Source: UBA2336 sp036787955 (GTDB taxonomy: Bacteria; Bacteroidota; Bacteroidia; Cytophagales; Cyclobacteriaceae). Taken from it: DNA of 48,613 bases. Below the pieces are notes generated by a model, which saw nothing but the letters and a program-made list of their open reading frames with translations, was not told where the DNA came from and ran no database searches. The position numbers were made by a program, and so were the translations under genes. The DNA lies in assembly GCA_036787955.1 (NCBI GenBank), contig DAIQOI010000017.1, positions 1-48,613 of the forward strand, given 5' to 3'. Positions 16,463 through 24,869 of this stretch are shown here, piece by piece (positions within the stretch are counted from its first letter, which is position 1; every line of letters begins with the position of its first letter).

Positions 16463-16717
16463 TTATTTAGCGCGTTCAACAATTTCTACCAGGCGCCAGC
16501 GCTTCAGCTTGCTGAGCGGGCGTGTTTCCATGATGCGCACGGTATCGCCAATACCGGCTTCATTCTTCTCATCATGAGCCAGAAACTTGGTGGTTTTCTG
16601 AACGAACTTACCGTATATGGGGTGTTTCACCCGGCGGTGTACGGCTACGGTAATGGTTTTCTGCATTTTGTTGCTGGTTACCGTACCAATCCGTTCTTTT
16701 CTTTTGTTCCTTTCCAT
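16463..16717 (-). CDS. rpsQ: Ribosomal protein uS17
   Basis: A protein of 84 residues with an OB fold: 'RIGTVTSNKMQKTITVAVHRRVKHPIYGKFV', 'DTVRIMETRPLSKLKRWRLVEIVE'. It is a 16S rRNA 5'-domain binder. It sits 6 bp downstream of rpmC. Confidence 0.97.
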   Translation of the reverse strand: MERNKRKERIGTVTSNKMQKTITVAVHRRVKHPIYGKFVQKTTKFLAHDEKNEAGIGDTVRIMETRPLSKLKRWRLVEIVERAK

Positions 16718-16723
16718 GCGCTT

Positions 16724-16918
16724 TTATTTTTCCAGTTCTTTCTTTCTCAGTTCAGTGCTCAGCCGCGCAATGAGTTTACGGGTTTCGCGTATGCGCATCG
16801 GGTTTTCGATGGCCGAAATGCGATGGGCAAACTTTAGTTTGCGCAGGGCTTCTTTTTCGCTGCCTATTTTTTCACGCAGCTCTTCTATGCTCAAGGTTCT
16901 TATTTCTGAATTTTTCAT
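16724..16918 (-). CDS. rpmC: Ribosomal protein uL29
   Basis: A protein of 64 residues, all-helical: MKNSEIRTLSIEELREKIGS, 'LRKLKFAHRISAIENPMRIRETRKLIARL'. It sits by the tunnel exit next to uL23. It lies 3 bp after rplP. Confidence 0.96.
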   Translation of the reverse strand: MKNSEIRTLSIEELREKIGSEKEALRKLKFAHRISAIENPMRIRETRKLIARLSTELRKKELEK

Positions 16919-16921
16919 GGC

Positions 16922-17347
16922 TTACTGACCTTCAACGTAATCTCTGCGAACAACAAATTTTGTCTTCAGCGGCAGTTTGCCTTCGGCCAGGCGCAGGGCT
17001 TCGCGTGCAGTTGCCAGGCTTACACCCCCTGCTTCGAACAGAATGGTACCCGGTTTTACAACAGCCACCCAGTATTCAGGGGCACCCTTGCCCTTACCCA
17101 TCCGAACTTCTGCGGGTTTTTTGGTAACGGGCTTATCCGGGAAGATGCGTATCCATACCTGTCCTTCGCGCTTCATGGCACGGGTGAGGGCCACACGCGC
17201 CGCTTCAAGCTGGCGGGCAGTTATCCATCCGCCTTCCAGGCATTTCAGGCCGAACGAACCGAATGCGATGGTATGCCCGCGGGTGGCCATACCCTTCACA
17301 CGGCCTTTCTGCATTTTTCTGTATTTGGTTCGCTTAGGTTGCAGCAT
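16922..17347 (-). CDS. rplP: Ribosomal protein uL16
   Basis: A protein of 141 residues: MLQPKRTKYRKMQKGRVKG, 'FGSFGLKCLEGGWITARQLEAARVALTR', 'PDKPVTKKPAEVRMGKGKGAPEYWVAVVKPG'. It contacts the A-site tRNA elbow. It carries the expected central basic loop and ordinary length. Confidence 0.98.
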   Translation of the reverse strand: MLQPKRTKYRKMQKGRVKGMATRGHTIAFGSFGLKCLEGGWITARQLEAARVALTRAMKREGQVWIRIFPDKPVTKKPAEVRMGKGKGAPEYWVAVVKPGTILFEAGGVSLATAREALRLAEGKLPLKTKFVVRRDYVEGQ

Positions 17348-17376
17348 GTTTTGTTCAGTTAAGCACTAACAATTTA

Positions 17377-18123
17377 TTAACGTTTTCTGCGCTCTCCGCC
17401 CCGTCCTTCACCTCGCTTGCGGCCGGAACGTTCGCCTCCGCGCGCAGATGCGGCAGCCGTGCCACTTACCAACCCTATATTGGGCGAAAGATCGCGCTTG
17501 CCGTAAACCTCTCCTTTAAATATCCACACTTTGATACCGATTTTGCCATATACGGTTTGTGCTTCCGAAACAGCATAGTCAATATCGGCACGCAGCGTAT
17601 GCAACGGCACGCGTCCTTCCTTGTATTGCTCGGTACGCGCCATATCGGCACCCGCCAGCCGTCCTGACACTTTTATTTTAATGCCTTCGGCGCCCACGCG
17701 CATGGCTGAAGCGATGGCCTGCTTCATGGCGCGTTTGTAAGAAATACGTGCTTCAATCTGCTGGGCGATTGATTCGCCTACCAGCTTGGCATCGAGTTCC
17801 GGACGCTTGATTTCGTAAATGTTTATTTGCACGTCCTTTCCGGTAAGGTGCTTGAGTTCTTCCTTTATTTTATCCACTTCGGTACCGCCTTTACCGATAA
17901 CCACACCGGGGCGGGCGGTGTGAATGGTTAATGTGATGCGCTTGAGGGTGCGCTCAATGACGGTTTTGGAAATGCCACCTTTCGGAATGCGGGCTTCAAT
18001 GTATTTGCGGATTTTCTGATCCTCTACCAGTTTGTCGGAAAATGTTTTTCCCCCATACCAGTTGGAATCCCATCCGCGTATGATGCCCAGGCGCAAGCCT
18101 ACCGGATTTACCTTTTGTCCCAT
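17377..18123 (-). CDS. rpsC: Ribosomal protein uS3
   Basis: A protein of 248 residues. The KH domain (about 38-110) includes 'RPGVVIGKGGTEVDKIKEELK', and the C-domain has 'KVSGRLAGADMARTEQYKEGRVPLHTLRADIDY'. An Arg/Gly-rich tail of about 25 residues ends the protein. uS3 lines the mRNA entry channel. It overlaps the rplV stop by 1 bp. Confidence 0.98.
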   Translation of the reverse strand: MGQKVNPVGLRLGIIRGWDSNWYGGKTFSDKLVEDQKIRKYIEARIPKGGISKTVIERTLKRITLTIHTARPGVVIGKGGTEVDKIKEELKHLTGKDVQINIYEIKRPELDAKLVGESIAQQIEARISYKRAMKQAIASAMRVGAEGIKIKVSGRLAGADMARTEQYKEGRVPLHTLRADIDYAVSEAQTVYGKIGIKVWIFKGEVYGKRDLSPNIGLVSGTAAASARGGERSGRKRGEGRGGERRKR

Positions 18124-18578
18124 TATGCGTTCGTTTCGTTAACGGTTACTTCTTCTTTTTTCAGGCTGTCAAGCACAAGGGTAACATGGTGTGAGCGTTT
18201 GCGCACGCGGTAGGCACGGCCCTGCGGGGCAGGACGCAGGCGCTTGAGTATGCGGCCTCCATCTACCCAGATAGACTTGACATACAGATCGGCTTCTTCC
18301 AGTTTGCCATCCGGATTTTTGGCCTGCCAGTTGGCAATAGCTGAAAGAAGCAGCTTTTCAAGTCGGGGTGCCCCCGACTTTGCCTGATACTTCAATATAT
18401 CGAGCGCGCGCCCCACCCGTTCACCGCGGATGAGATCGGCTACAAGCCGCATTTTACGCGGGGAAGTAGGCACATTGCGCATACTGGCTGTTACCGGACC
18501 GGTTTGCGCAGCTTGTTTACGGGCATCGCGCTTTTGGCGCTTCAGCACGGAGCGTTTGGTTTTCTTTTCCGTTTCCAT
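18123..18578 (-). CDS. rplV: Ribosomal protein uL22
   Basis: A protein of 151 residues. Its N-terminal 30 or so are a basic extension; the core begins near 'ASMRNVPTSPRKMRLVADLIRGERV' and ends 'RILKRLRPAPQGRAYRVRKRSHHVTLVL', whose hairpin lines the exit tunnel. The frame runs 2 bp from rpsS. Longer than the E. coli protein at both ends. Confidence 0.96.
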   Translation of the reverse strand: METEKKTKRSVLKRQKRDARKQAAQTGPVTASMRNVPTSPRKMRLVADLIRGERVGRALDILKYQAKSGAPRLEKLLLSAIANWQAKNPDGKLEEADLYVKSIWVDGGRILKRLRPAPQGRAYRVRKRSHHVTLVLDSLKKEEVTVNETNA

Positions 18579-18580
18579 AC

Positions 18581-18859
18581 TTACTTACCTTCTTCTTTCC
18601 GATTACCGGAGTGACCGCGGAAGGTGCGCGTGGGGGCAAACTCACCCAGCTTGTGACCTACCATATTTTCGGTTACATACACCGGTATAAACTTGTTACC
18701 GTTGTGTACGGCAAAAGTGTGTCCGATAAGTTCGGGCACGATGGTTGACCTGCGCGACCAGGTTTTTATTACCGATTTTTTGCCGGACTTCTCCATGGCT
18801 TCCACCTTCTTCAGCAGGCGGAAATCGCAGTACGGTCCTTTTTTAACTGAACGTCCCAT
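18581..18859 (-). CDS. rpsS: Ribosomal protein uS19
   Basis: A protein of 92 residues: MGRSVKKGPYCDFRLLKKVE, 'KSVIKTWSRRSTIVPELIGHTFAVHNGNKFIPVYVTENMVGHKLGEFAPTRTFRGH'. It forms a head complex with uS13. It lies 2 bp after rplB. Confidence 0.98.
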   Translation of the reverse strand: MGRSVKKGPYCDFRLLKKVEAMEKSGKKSVIKTWSRRSTIVPELIGHTFAVHNGNKFIPVYVTENMVGHKLGEFAPTRTFRGHSGNRKEEGK

Positions 18860-18861
18860 GG

Positions 18862-19686
18862 TTATTTCTTCCTTCTGGATATAATCATTTTGTCAGAGTA
18901 CTTTTTCGGATGACGCGTTTTCTTTCCTTTTGCATACAATCCTTTGCGTGAGCGCGGATGACCACCCGAAGCACGACCTTCACCACCGCCCATGGGGTGA
19001 TCGACAGGGTTCATGGACACCCCGCGGTTGCGCGGGCGCCTGCCTCTCCAACGCATACGGCCAGCCTTACCTACGCTCTCATTCATGTGGTCGGCATTCG
19101 ACACGGCACCAACGGTGGCCATGCAGGTTTCCAGTACGTTGCGCATTTCACCGGAAGGCATTTTCAGTGTTGCCAGTCCGTTTTCACGCGCCATGAGCTG
19201 AACAAAGGTGCCTGCGCTGCGGGCAATGGCACCGCCTTTGCCGGGCTTCAGCTCTACATTGTGCACAATGGTACCCAGCGGGATGCTTGACAGCGGCAAT
19301 GCATTGCCCACTTCAGGTGCCACATCCGGGCCCGACATCACCACCTGACCCACTTTCAAGCCATCCGGTGCAAGGATGTACGACTTATAGCCGTCAGCGT
19401 AATACAATAATGCAACACGGGCTGAACGCGTAGGATCGTATTCGATGGATTTAACGGTTGCAGGTATCCCGGTTTTATTTCTTTTAAAATCCACCAGTCG
19501 AATCTTCTGCTTGTGGCCACCACCGATGTAGCGCATCGTCATGTGGCCGTCGTTGTTGCGGCCGCCCGTTTTCTTGCGTGTTACGACAAGTGACTTCTCC
19601 GGCCGAACAGCCGTTATATCGTCAAACGAAGGCGCCAGCCTGTGACGTGTGCCTGGTGTTACCGGTTTTAATTTCCTCAGCGCCAT
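18862..19686 (-). CDS. rplB: Ribosomal protein uL2
   Basis: A protein of 274 residues: 'RKLKPVTPGTRHRLAPSF', 'GGRNNDGHMTMRYIGGGHKQKIR', 'GKGGAIARSAGTFVQLMARE', and the C-terminal 'MNPVDHPMGGGEGRASGGHPRSRKG', which contains the conserved histidine near the peptidyl transferase centre. It starts 17 bp after rplW. Confidence 0.98.
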   Translation of the reverse strand: MALRKLKPVTPGTRHRLAPSFDDITAVRPEKSLVVTRKKTGGRNNDGHMTMRYIGGGHKQKIRLVDFKRNKTGIPATVKSIEYDPTRSARVALLYYADGYKSYILAPDGLKVGQVVMSGPDVAPEVGNALPLSSIPLGTIVHNVELKPGKGGAIARSAGTFVQLMARENGLATLKMPSGEMRNVLETCMATVGAVSNADHMNESVGKAGRMRWRGRRPRNRGVSMNPVDHPMGGGEGRASGGHPRSRKGLYAKGKKTRHPKKYSDKMIISRRKK

Positions 19687-19703
19687 GACCTAATTCTTAA
19701 ATT

Positions 19704-19991
19704 TTAAATGTTGCCGTAAAAATCTATTACTTCACCGCTGGCCAGCGTCACGATAGCCTTTTTGTAGTTGGGCTTACGTCCGTTGAGCACCCCTGTTTTG
19801 GTGTAACGGGTTTTTTGCTTGCCCATCACACGCATGGTGCTCACTTTTTCTACCGTAACACCGTACTGTTTTTCAACGGCATTTTTGATTTCGATTTTAT
19901 TGGCATTGATGTCCACAATAAAACCGTATTTGCCCTTTTCATTCAGGGCAGAAACTTTTTCTGTTACAAGTGGTCGTTTCAGTACGCTCAT
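19704..19991 (-). CDS. rplW: Ribosomal protein uL23
   Basis: A protein of 95 residues: MSVLKRPLVTEKVSALNEKG, 'NKIEIKNAVEKQYGVTVEKVSTMRVMGK', and a basic end. It is the exit-tunnel docking site for trigger factor and SRP. Its start overlaps the rplD stop by 4 bp. Confidence 0.97.
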   Translation of the reverse strand: MSVLKRPLVTEKVSALNEKGKYGFIVDINANKIEIKNAVEKQYGVTVEKVSTMRVMGKQKTRYTKTGVLNGRKPNYKKAIVTLASGEVIDFYGNI

Positions 19992-20623
19992 GATTCTTTA
20001 TTTAGCAGGCTTTCAACCTTTGGTACGGAACTCTCCACAAAAATCAAAGTATCGGCATTCAGCACATCATAGGTGTTAATCTGATCAGCCGTGGTGATTT
20101 TAGTGTTTTTAAGATTACGCCCTGAGAGTACAATGTTTTTGTTGACTTCAGGAAGTACCAGCAATGTCTTTTTATCAGCCAGCGAGAGGGCAGACAGCAG
20201 ACTGATATAATTTTTGGTTTTGGGTTGTTCGAATGAAAAATCTTCGAGCACTGCAATGGCGTTTTCGCGGGCTTTGTAGGTAAGTGCCGATTTGCGCGCG
20301 AGATCTTTAATCTTTTTGTTGACCTTGATATCGTAATCGCGGGGTACTGGCCCAAAGATACGGCCACCACCGCGGAACTGCGGGTTTTTGATGCTGCCGG
20401 CACGCGCTCCTCCTGTACCTTTCTGGCGCTTGATTTTGCGCGTTGAGCCTGCAACTTCGTTGCGCTGCTTGGACTTGTGCGTGCCCTGCCGCTGGTTGGC
20501 CAGATAGCCTTTTACATCCAGCCAGATGGCGTGGTCGTTCGGCTCTATTCCGAAAATAGCATCGGACAGCGTAACCTTACGCGAAGTCTTTTCACCGGTG
20601 GTTTTAACTACTGCTACTTCCAT
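19988..20623 (-). CDS. rplD: Ribosomal protein uL4
   Basis: A protein of 211 residues: MEVAVVKTTGEKTSRKVTL, the tunnel loop 'AGSTRKIKRQKGTGGARAGSIKNPQFRGGGRIFGP', and a Rossmann-like C-terminal half. ATG 20623 overlaps the rplC TGA (ATGA); a GTG one codon upstream is less likely. In E. coli uL4 represses the S10 operon through its leader, which makes the hairpin before rplC worth noting. Confidence 0.97.
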   Translation of the reverse strand: MEVAVVKTTGEKTSRKVTLSDAIFGIEPNDHAIWLDVKGYLANQRQGTHKSKQRNEVAGSTRKIKRQKGTGGARAGSIKNPQFRGGGRIFGPVPRDYDIKVNKKIKDLARKSALTYKARENAIAVLEDFSFEQPKTKNYISLLSALSLADKKTLLVLPEVNKNIVLSGRNLKNTKITTADQINTYDVLNADTLIFVESSVPKVESLLNKES

Positions 20624-21255
20624 CACTTCTGCAGAATAACGGTTGAATTTTTGGCACCCGGAACTGAACCGCTTACCACAATAAGGTTCTGTTCAGGCAT
20701 GATTTTCATTACACGAAGGTTGGTGATCTTCACCCGGTCGTTGCCCATGCGGCCAGCCAAACGCTTACCTTTAATGACGCGCGAGGCAAACGAGGCGTTA
20801 CCCATAGAGCCAGGTGCACGTAGCCTGTTGTGCTGTCCGTGCGTAGCTTCGCCTACACCACTAAAGCCATGGCGCTTTACCACACCCTGAAAACCACGAC
20901 CTTTGGATATGCCTACCACGTCTACAAAATCGCCTTCGTTAAATACCTGCTCCACCCTGATTTCCTTTCCCACTTCCACAATTCCTTCAAACTCTTTGCG
21001 GAAATCGCGGAACTCTACCACATTTCGTTTGGGAGTGGTGCCGGCTTTCCTGAAATGACCGAGCAATGCTTTGGGAGTGTTCTTCTCCTTGCGCTCGCCA
21101 AAGGCCAGTTGTACTGCCCGGTAGCCATCAGTTTCAATATTTTTTACCTGTGTTACCACACAGGGACCGGCCTCAATTACTGTACAGGCAACATTTTGCC
21201 CGTCAGCATTATAGATGCTGGTCATCCCTATTTTGCGTCCAATTATTCCAGGCAT
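20623..21255 (-). CDS. rplC: Ribosomal protein uL3
   Basis: A protein of 210 residues: MPGIIGRKIGMTSIYNADGQ, 'VDVVGISKGRGFQGVVKRHGFSGVGEATHGQHNRLRAPGSMG' and 'KGKRLAGRMGNDRVKI'. It is the first gene of the run and has its own promoter. rpsJ, which usually precedes it, is absent; the upstream DNA instead holds a divergent ABC transporter gene. Confidence 0.98.
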   Translation of the reverse strand: MPGIIGRKIGMTSIYNADGQNVACTVIEAGPCVVTQVKNIETDGYRAVQLAFGERKEKNTPKALLGHFRKAGTTPKRNVVEFRDFRKEFEGIVEVGKEIRVEQVFNEGDFVDVVGISKGRGFQGVVKRHGFSGVGEATHGQHNRLRAPGSMGNASFASRVIKGKRLAGRMGNDRVKITNLRVMKIMPEQNLIVVSGSVPGAKNSTVILQK

Positions 21256-21286
21256 GGGTCAACCTTTTAATGCTTGTTTTTCAGGG

Positions 21287-21309
21287 TTTTGCGCGTTCTT
21301 CGCGCAAAA
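21287..21309 (-). promoter_or_regulatory. Leader hairpin before rplC
   Basis: A perfect 9-bp stem (TTTTGCGCG / CGCGCAAAA) with a 5-nt loop lies in the 5' leader between the promoter and the rplC ATG, 31 bp before the start. In the sense direction no U-run follows, so it is a leader structure rather than a terminator. Regulatory role is inferred. Confidence 0.55.
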
Positions 21310-21317
21310 AAGGACTG

Positions 21318-21348
21318 CAAAGATAGGATATCGGCCTAAGTTAGCAAA
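21318..21348 (-). promoter_or_regulatory. Promoter of the rplC-led ribosomal operon
   Basis: On the minus strand TTTG, exactly 19 bp, TATCTTTG, the Bacteroidota consensus. It lies about 63 bp before the rplC ATG and has the same spacing and -7 extension (TATCTTTGCAG) as the internal promoter before rpsH. Confidence 0.8.
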
Positions 21349-21425
21349 CGCACCTTTGTTTTTTTTGGAAAACTGTCCCGGCCAAACCGGGTATTTTTCT
21401 ATCATTGACCTTTATCTGCTGAAAC

Positions 21426-22418
21426 ATGCGTTGGTGGTTCCTTTTCGGTACCGTACTGCTGCTCATACTGGTACATCTGCTTTCCGGCAGCGTATTTATA
21501 CCCCCCGGTCAAATCATTACCATTCTGACAGGCGGGACTGCCGAAAATCCGGCCTGGCACGACCTGGTACTATTCTACCGGTTGCCCAAAGCACTCACCG
21601 CTCTGCTGGCCGGCAGCGCCCTGTCGTTAAGCGGCTTGCTGATGCAGACTTTCTTCCGCAACCCACTGGCCGGACCCGATGTGCTGGGATTGAGTGCAGG
21701 GGCCAGCTTGTTTGTTGCACTGCTGGTCATGACCGGAAGTTTTTTCCCTTTCCCCGAAGGTGAGGCATCGGTGTTGGCGGCTGCTTTTGGCGGTTGCGCG
21801 CTTGTATTCTTCATCATGACGTTGGTGGCCCATTATCTGAAAGATTCCGCAGCCCTGCTCATCACCGGATTAATGGTTGGTGCACTCGTTTCAGCGCTGG
21901 TCAGTGTGTTGCACTTTGTGTCGCGGGCCGAGCTGCAACAATATTTTTTCATGTGGTCCATGGGCAGCCTGGGTCATCTGAACTTCTCCGAGCTAACCTG
22001 GCTTACAGCCTGTGTGGCCGGGGGCAGCATGCTGGCCATGGGCCTGACCAAAGCAACCAATGCCTGGCTGTTGGGCGAGAATTATGCGCAAAGCATGGGT
22101 ATTGCAATAAACCGCACCCGGCTACTCATTATTATATGTACCAGCATCCTGACCGGTGCAGTAACTGCCTTCTGCGGCCCGATAGCTTTTGTGGGTATCG
22201 CTGTGCCTCACATAACACGGCTTGTTTTTAAAACTTCCAATCATAAAGTGTTGATCCCGGGTGTATTGCTAACCGGTGCTGCATTGATGCTGATTTGCGA
22301 CCTTGCCGCCCAGTTGCCCGGCAACGCCCGCATCCTTCCGATAAATGTGGTTACGGCACTCGTTGGAGCACCTGTTGTAATCTGGGTAATCATCCGCTCG
22401 AAAAAAACATGGGTATGA
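21426..22418 (+). CDS. FecCD/BtuC-type ABC transporter permease
   Basis: A protein of 330 residues with about nine to ten membrane segments. Family landmarks are 'RLPKALTALLAGSALSLSGLLMQTFFRNPLAGPDVLGLSAGASL' near the N-terminus, 'GPIAFVGIAVPHITR' near 250-265, and 'LPINVVTALVGAPVVIWVI' at the end. Such permeases import iron-siderophores, haem or cobalamin as BtuC2D2-like complexes. The ATPase gene follows with overlapping stop and start codons. No substrate-binding protein or TonB receptor gene is next to it, so the substrate remains open. It diverges from the ribosomal operon promoter. Confidence 0.92.
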   Translation: MRWWFLFGTVLLLILVHLLSGSVFIPPGQIITILTGGTAENPAWHDLVLFYRLPKALTALLAGSALSLSGLLMQTFFRNPLAGPDVLGLSAGASLFVALLVMTGSFFPFPEGEASVLAAAFGGCALVFFIMTLVAHYLKDSAALLITGLMVGALVSALVSVLHFVSRAELQQYFFMWSMGSLGHLNFSELTWLTACVAGGSMLAMGLTKATNAWLLGENYAQSMGIAINRTRLLIIICTSILTGAVTAFCGPIAFVGIAVPHITRLVFKTSNHKVLIPGVLLTGAALMLICDLAAQLPGNARILPINVVTALVGAPVVIWVIIRSKKTWV

Positions 22419-23386
22419 ATCGGCCGGCAACTCTCATAGAAACACATCAGCTAACAGTGGGGTATGGAGGCTCATCTGCCCATGTATTGTTTGAGCATCT
22501 GAATCTTACGCTGAATCGGGGTGAGCTGGTTTGCTTCATGGGGCCCAACGGCATTGGGAAGTCTACATTAATCCGCACTCTGGCTGGCCTTCAGAAGCCG
22601 CTGTCGGGCGAAATACTGTATAATAAGGAGCGGCATGTCGAGCTTGAAAAATTTTTATCGGTCGTGCTAACGGATAAACCTTCAGCCGGCTATCTGACTG
22701 CCGAAGAGTTGGTGTCCTTCGGGCGATATCCCTATTTGAACTGGCTGGTTGAAACAGGTCCTGCCCACCTACAGGTGATTGAACAGGCCATGGCCGTTAC
22801 CCATACCCTGGATTTGCGCCATCGCAGGATATCCGAACTTAGTGACGGACAGTTTCAGCTGGTAATGATTGCCCGGGCACTGACCCAGCAAACCCCCTTG
22901 ATGCTGCTGGACGAACCAACAGCTCACCTCGACCTGAACAACCGCGTAGATATCATGAACCTGCTGAAAAAGATTGCCCGCGAGCTGCACAAAGGTATTC
23001 TTATCGCTACACACGAACTGGACCTGGCCCTTCAGACAGCTGACACGGTGTGGCTGGCAGGAAAAAACAAGGAAATAATCACTGGTATACCGGAAGACCT
23101 GGTGCTGAGGGGTGTGTTTGACGATATCTTTCGGTTTAAGGGATTTGATCTGAAAACCGGCAAAGTGGTTCATGTACCCTGGCGTAATGAAAGAATAGCA
23201 CTGGAGGGATCTGGGCCCGAGTTGCTGTGGACAAAAAATGCGCTGGAACGTTGTGGTTATACCATTGTTGCGGAAGCCCCAACTACCATTCGTGTTATCA
23301 ACAACCAGGGAAACATAAGCTGGGTACTGGATAACAGCCAATTCGATACCCTGGGCGAATTATTAAGTGCCTTCCTAGGCGAATAG
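22409..23386 (+). CDS. FecE/BtuD-type ABC transporter ATPase with C-terminal extension
   Basis: A protein of 325 residues that energises the preceding permease. Walker A GPNGIGKST (45-53), signature LSDGQ (144-148), Walker B LMLLDEP (164-170) and H-loop His202 are all visible. Where a Q-loop glutamine is expected, the sequence reads VVLTDK, which I believe also occurs in other Bacteroidota members. About 70 residues after position 250 go beyond the usual length and end 'NSQFDTLGELLSAFLGE'; this tail is not recognised. Start ATG 22409 or 22415; the open frame further upstream lies inside the permease gene and is ignored. Confidence 0.9.
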   Translation: MGMNRPATLIETHQLTVGYGGSSAHVLFEHLNLTLNRGELVCFMGPNGIGKSTLIRTLAGLQKPLSGEILYNKERHVELEKFLSVVLTDKPSAGYLTAEELVSFGRYPYLNWLVETGPAHLQVIEQAMAVTHTLDLRHRRISELSDGQFQLVMIARALTQQTPLMLLDEPTAHLDLNNRVDIMNLLKKIARELHKGILIATHELDLALQTADTVWLAGKNKEIITGIPEDLVLRGVFDDIFRFKGFDLKTGKVVHVPWRNERIALEGSGPELLWTKNALERCGYTIVAEAPTTIRVINNQGNISWVLDNSQFDTLGELLSAFLGE

Positions 23387-23420
23387 CCGCATTTCCGGGC
23401 ATTGTGTTTTGCCTGCGTAC

Positions 23421-23957
23421 TTATTGCTGCTTGGATGATGGGCTGTTCTTTTCCCTGATAAAATTCAAAGACACCGAGTTTACACAGTAGCGCTTCCCGG
23501 TGATGGTGGGGCCGTCATCAAATACGTGTCCTAAATGCGATCCACAGTTGGCGCATAAAATTTCCGTGCGCTCCCAGCCATGCGAGGTATCAATTACATA
23601 ACGAATTTTACCTCCTTCCATTGCCCGGTCGAAACTTGGCCACCCGCAGTCGGAGTCGAACTTCATATCCGAGGTAAACAGTTCCGCACCGCAGGCTGCA
23701 CAGGTGTACAATCCTTTTTCGTTGAACTTATAGTACTTTCCGCTGAAGGGTCGCTCCGTTCCTTTTTCGCGCAGCACGTGATATTGCTCGGGAGTCAGTA
23801 CTTTTTTCCACTCTTCCTCCGTCTTATGCACCTGTTGCTCTGCTACATAGGGCTTTTCTTTTTCAATAATGTAGGATTTCATGTCGCGCATAGTCTGTGC
23901 CTGATTTGTACACGATACCAAAATTAGCAAGGCCAGTAAACCGGTAATTTTTTTCAT
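23421..23957 (-). CDS. msrB: Peptide-methionine (R)-S-oxide reductase, lipoprotein form
   Basis: A protein of 178 residues that reduces methionine-R-sulfoxide in proteins. A lipobox (LILVSC, Cys16) suggests attachment to a membrane on the periplasmic side. The MsrB domain (about 46-168) has zinc pairs CxxC at 86/89 and 135/138, 'CGWPSFD', 'GSHLGHVFDDGP' and the catalytic Cys158 in RYCVNS. Cys104 may act as the resolving residue. It diverges from the MOSC gene; a TAGATTTG box lies 10 bp before the ATG. Confidence 0.94.
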   Translation of the reverse strand: MKKITGLLALLILVSCTNQAQTMRDMKSYIIEKEKPYVAEQQVHKTEEEWKKVLTPEQYHVLREKGTERPFSGKYYKFNEKGLYTCAACGAELFTSDMKFDSDCGWPSFDRAMEGGKIRYVIDTSHGWERTEILCANCGSHLGHVFDDGPTITGKRYCVNSVSLNFIREKNSPSSKQQ

Positions 23958-24029
23958 GCTTTTGATACAAATCTATAACAACCCGGCGGGATTTATAGTT
24001 TTAAGTTGCGTTATTCGTGCTGAATTAAA

Positions 24030-24842
24030 GTGCTTGAAGCCGCGGTGCTGCGCATTTCGGAAATATGGATTTATCCCGTGAAGTCGCTCGGGGGCCTGCG
24101 TTGCCACGAAGCCATGGCCCTTGAAAAAGGATTTGAACACGACAGGCGGTGGATGCTGGTTGACGCGCAAAACCGGTTCATCACCCAGCGCGAGCATCCC
24201 CGACTGGCATTGTTTTCGGTTGAATTATCAGGCGGTAAGCTGATAATCACGCACCGCAAAACCGGATCCTCGGTTCAGTTCGAGGCCTCGCTGCTGAGCA
24301 ACAAAAAGCTAAAAACCCGCGTGTGGGATGATGTGGTTGAAACACACGAAGTAGATGAAGCCATAAGCCAATGGTTTACACAGGAACTTGGCTTTGTTTG
24401 CCGGCTGGTAAAATTTCCGGAAGAAAATCAGCGCCCTGCCGATAAAAAATTTGTACCTGAACTAAAGCACGTAAGTCTGGCAGACGGATTTCCCTACCTC
24501 ATCATAGGCCAGGCTTCACTGGACGAGCTGAACCGGCGAATGAATAAGCCTGTTACCATGCAGCGATTCCGGCCCAACCTGGTGTTTACAGGAGGCGAGC
24601 CTTTTTTGGAAGACACATGGAAAAAATTCAACATCGGAACCGTGCCTTTTGAGGCCGTTAAGCCCTGTGCTCGCTGCGTACTCACCACGGTGAATCCGGT
24701 TACTGCAGAAAAAGGACCTGAACCACTCTATACGCTTTCGTTGTTTCGCAAACAGAATAATAAAATTTATTTCGGCATGAACCTGATCGGACTTGCACAG
24801 GGTTTGATCCGGGAAGGAGACCAAATAACGTTTAATTCCTAA
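24030..24842 (+). CDS. MOSC-domain protein with MOSC N-terminal barrel
   Basis: A protein of about 270 residues. The N-terminal MOSC_N block reads 'RISEIWIYPVKSLGGLRC' and 'DRRWMLVDAQNRFITQRE'. The C-terminal MOSC domain holds 'MQRFRPNLVFTGGEPFLEDTWKKF' and the conserved cysteine in 'VKPCARCVLTTVNP'. Family members (MarC/YcbX-like) are linked to molybdenum-cofactor-dependent reduction of N-hydroxylated compounds, partly with an added ferredoxin domain, which is absent here. The start is uncertain: GTG 24030 or GTG 24045; the latter gives VLRISEIW, closer to relatives. Confidence 0.88.
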   Translation: MLEAAVLRISEIWIYPVKSLGGLRCHEAMALEKGFEHDRRWMLVDAQNRFITQREHPRLALFSVELSGGKLIITHRKTGSSVQFEASLLSNKKLKTRVWDDVVETHEVDEAISQWFTQELGFVCRLVKFPEENQRPADKKFVPELKHVSLADGFPYLIIGQASLDELNRRMNKPVTMQRFRPNLVFTGGEPFLEDTWKKFNIGTVPFEAVKPCARCVLTTVNPVTAEKGPEPLYTLSLFRKQNNKIYFGMNLIGLAQGLIREGDQITFNS

Positions 24843-24857
24843 AAATCATGTGGTTTG

Positions 24858-24865
24858 TATCTTTG
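24858..24865 (+). promoter_or_regulatory. Candidate -7 box before the DUF2490 operon
   Basis: TATCTTTG lies 4 bp before the ATG at 24870, the same arrangement as before the dehydrogenase gene at 2195. No clean TTTG box is found at the expected distance. Confidence 0.45.
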
Positions 24866-24869
24866 CCCG

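Noticed and set aside
12288..16837. Plus-strand frames of 90-200 codons opposite ribosomal genes
   Set aside because: They are complementary to highly conserved genes and follow from their codon bias.
21349..21425. Cobalamin riboswitch before the FecCD-type gene
   Set aside because: The interval is only about 77 bp, too short for that riboswitch, and no conserved B12-box was seen.
22409..23386. Long open frame upstream of the ATPase start (from 22295)
   Set aside because: It lies inside the permease gene in another frame and lacks transporter homology.
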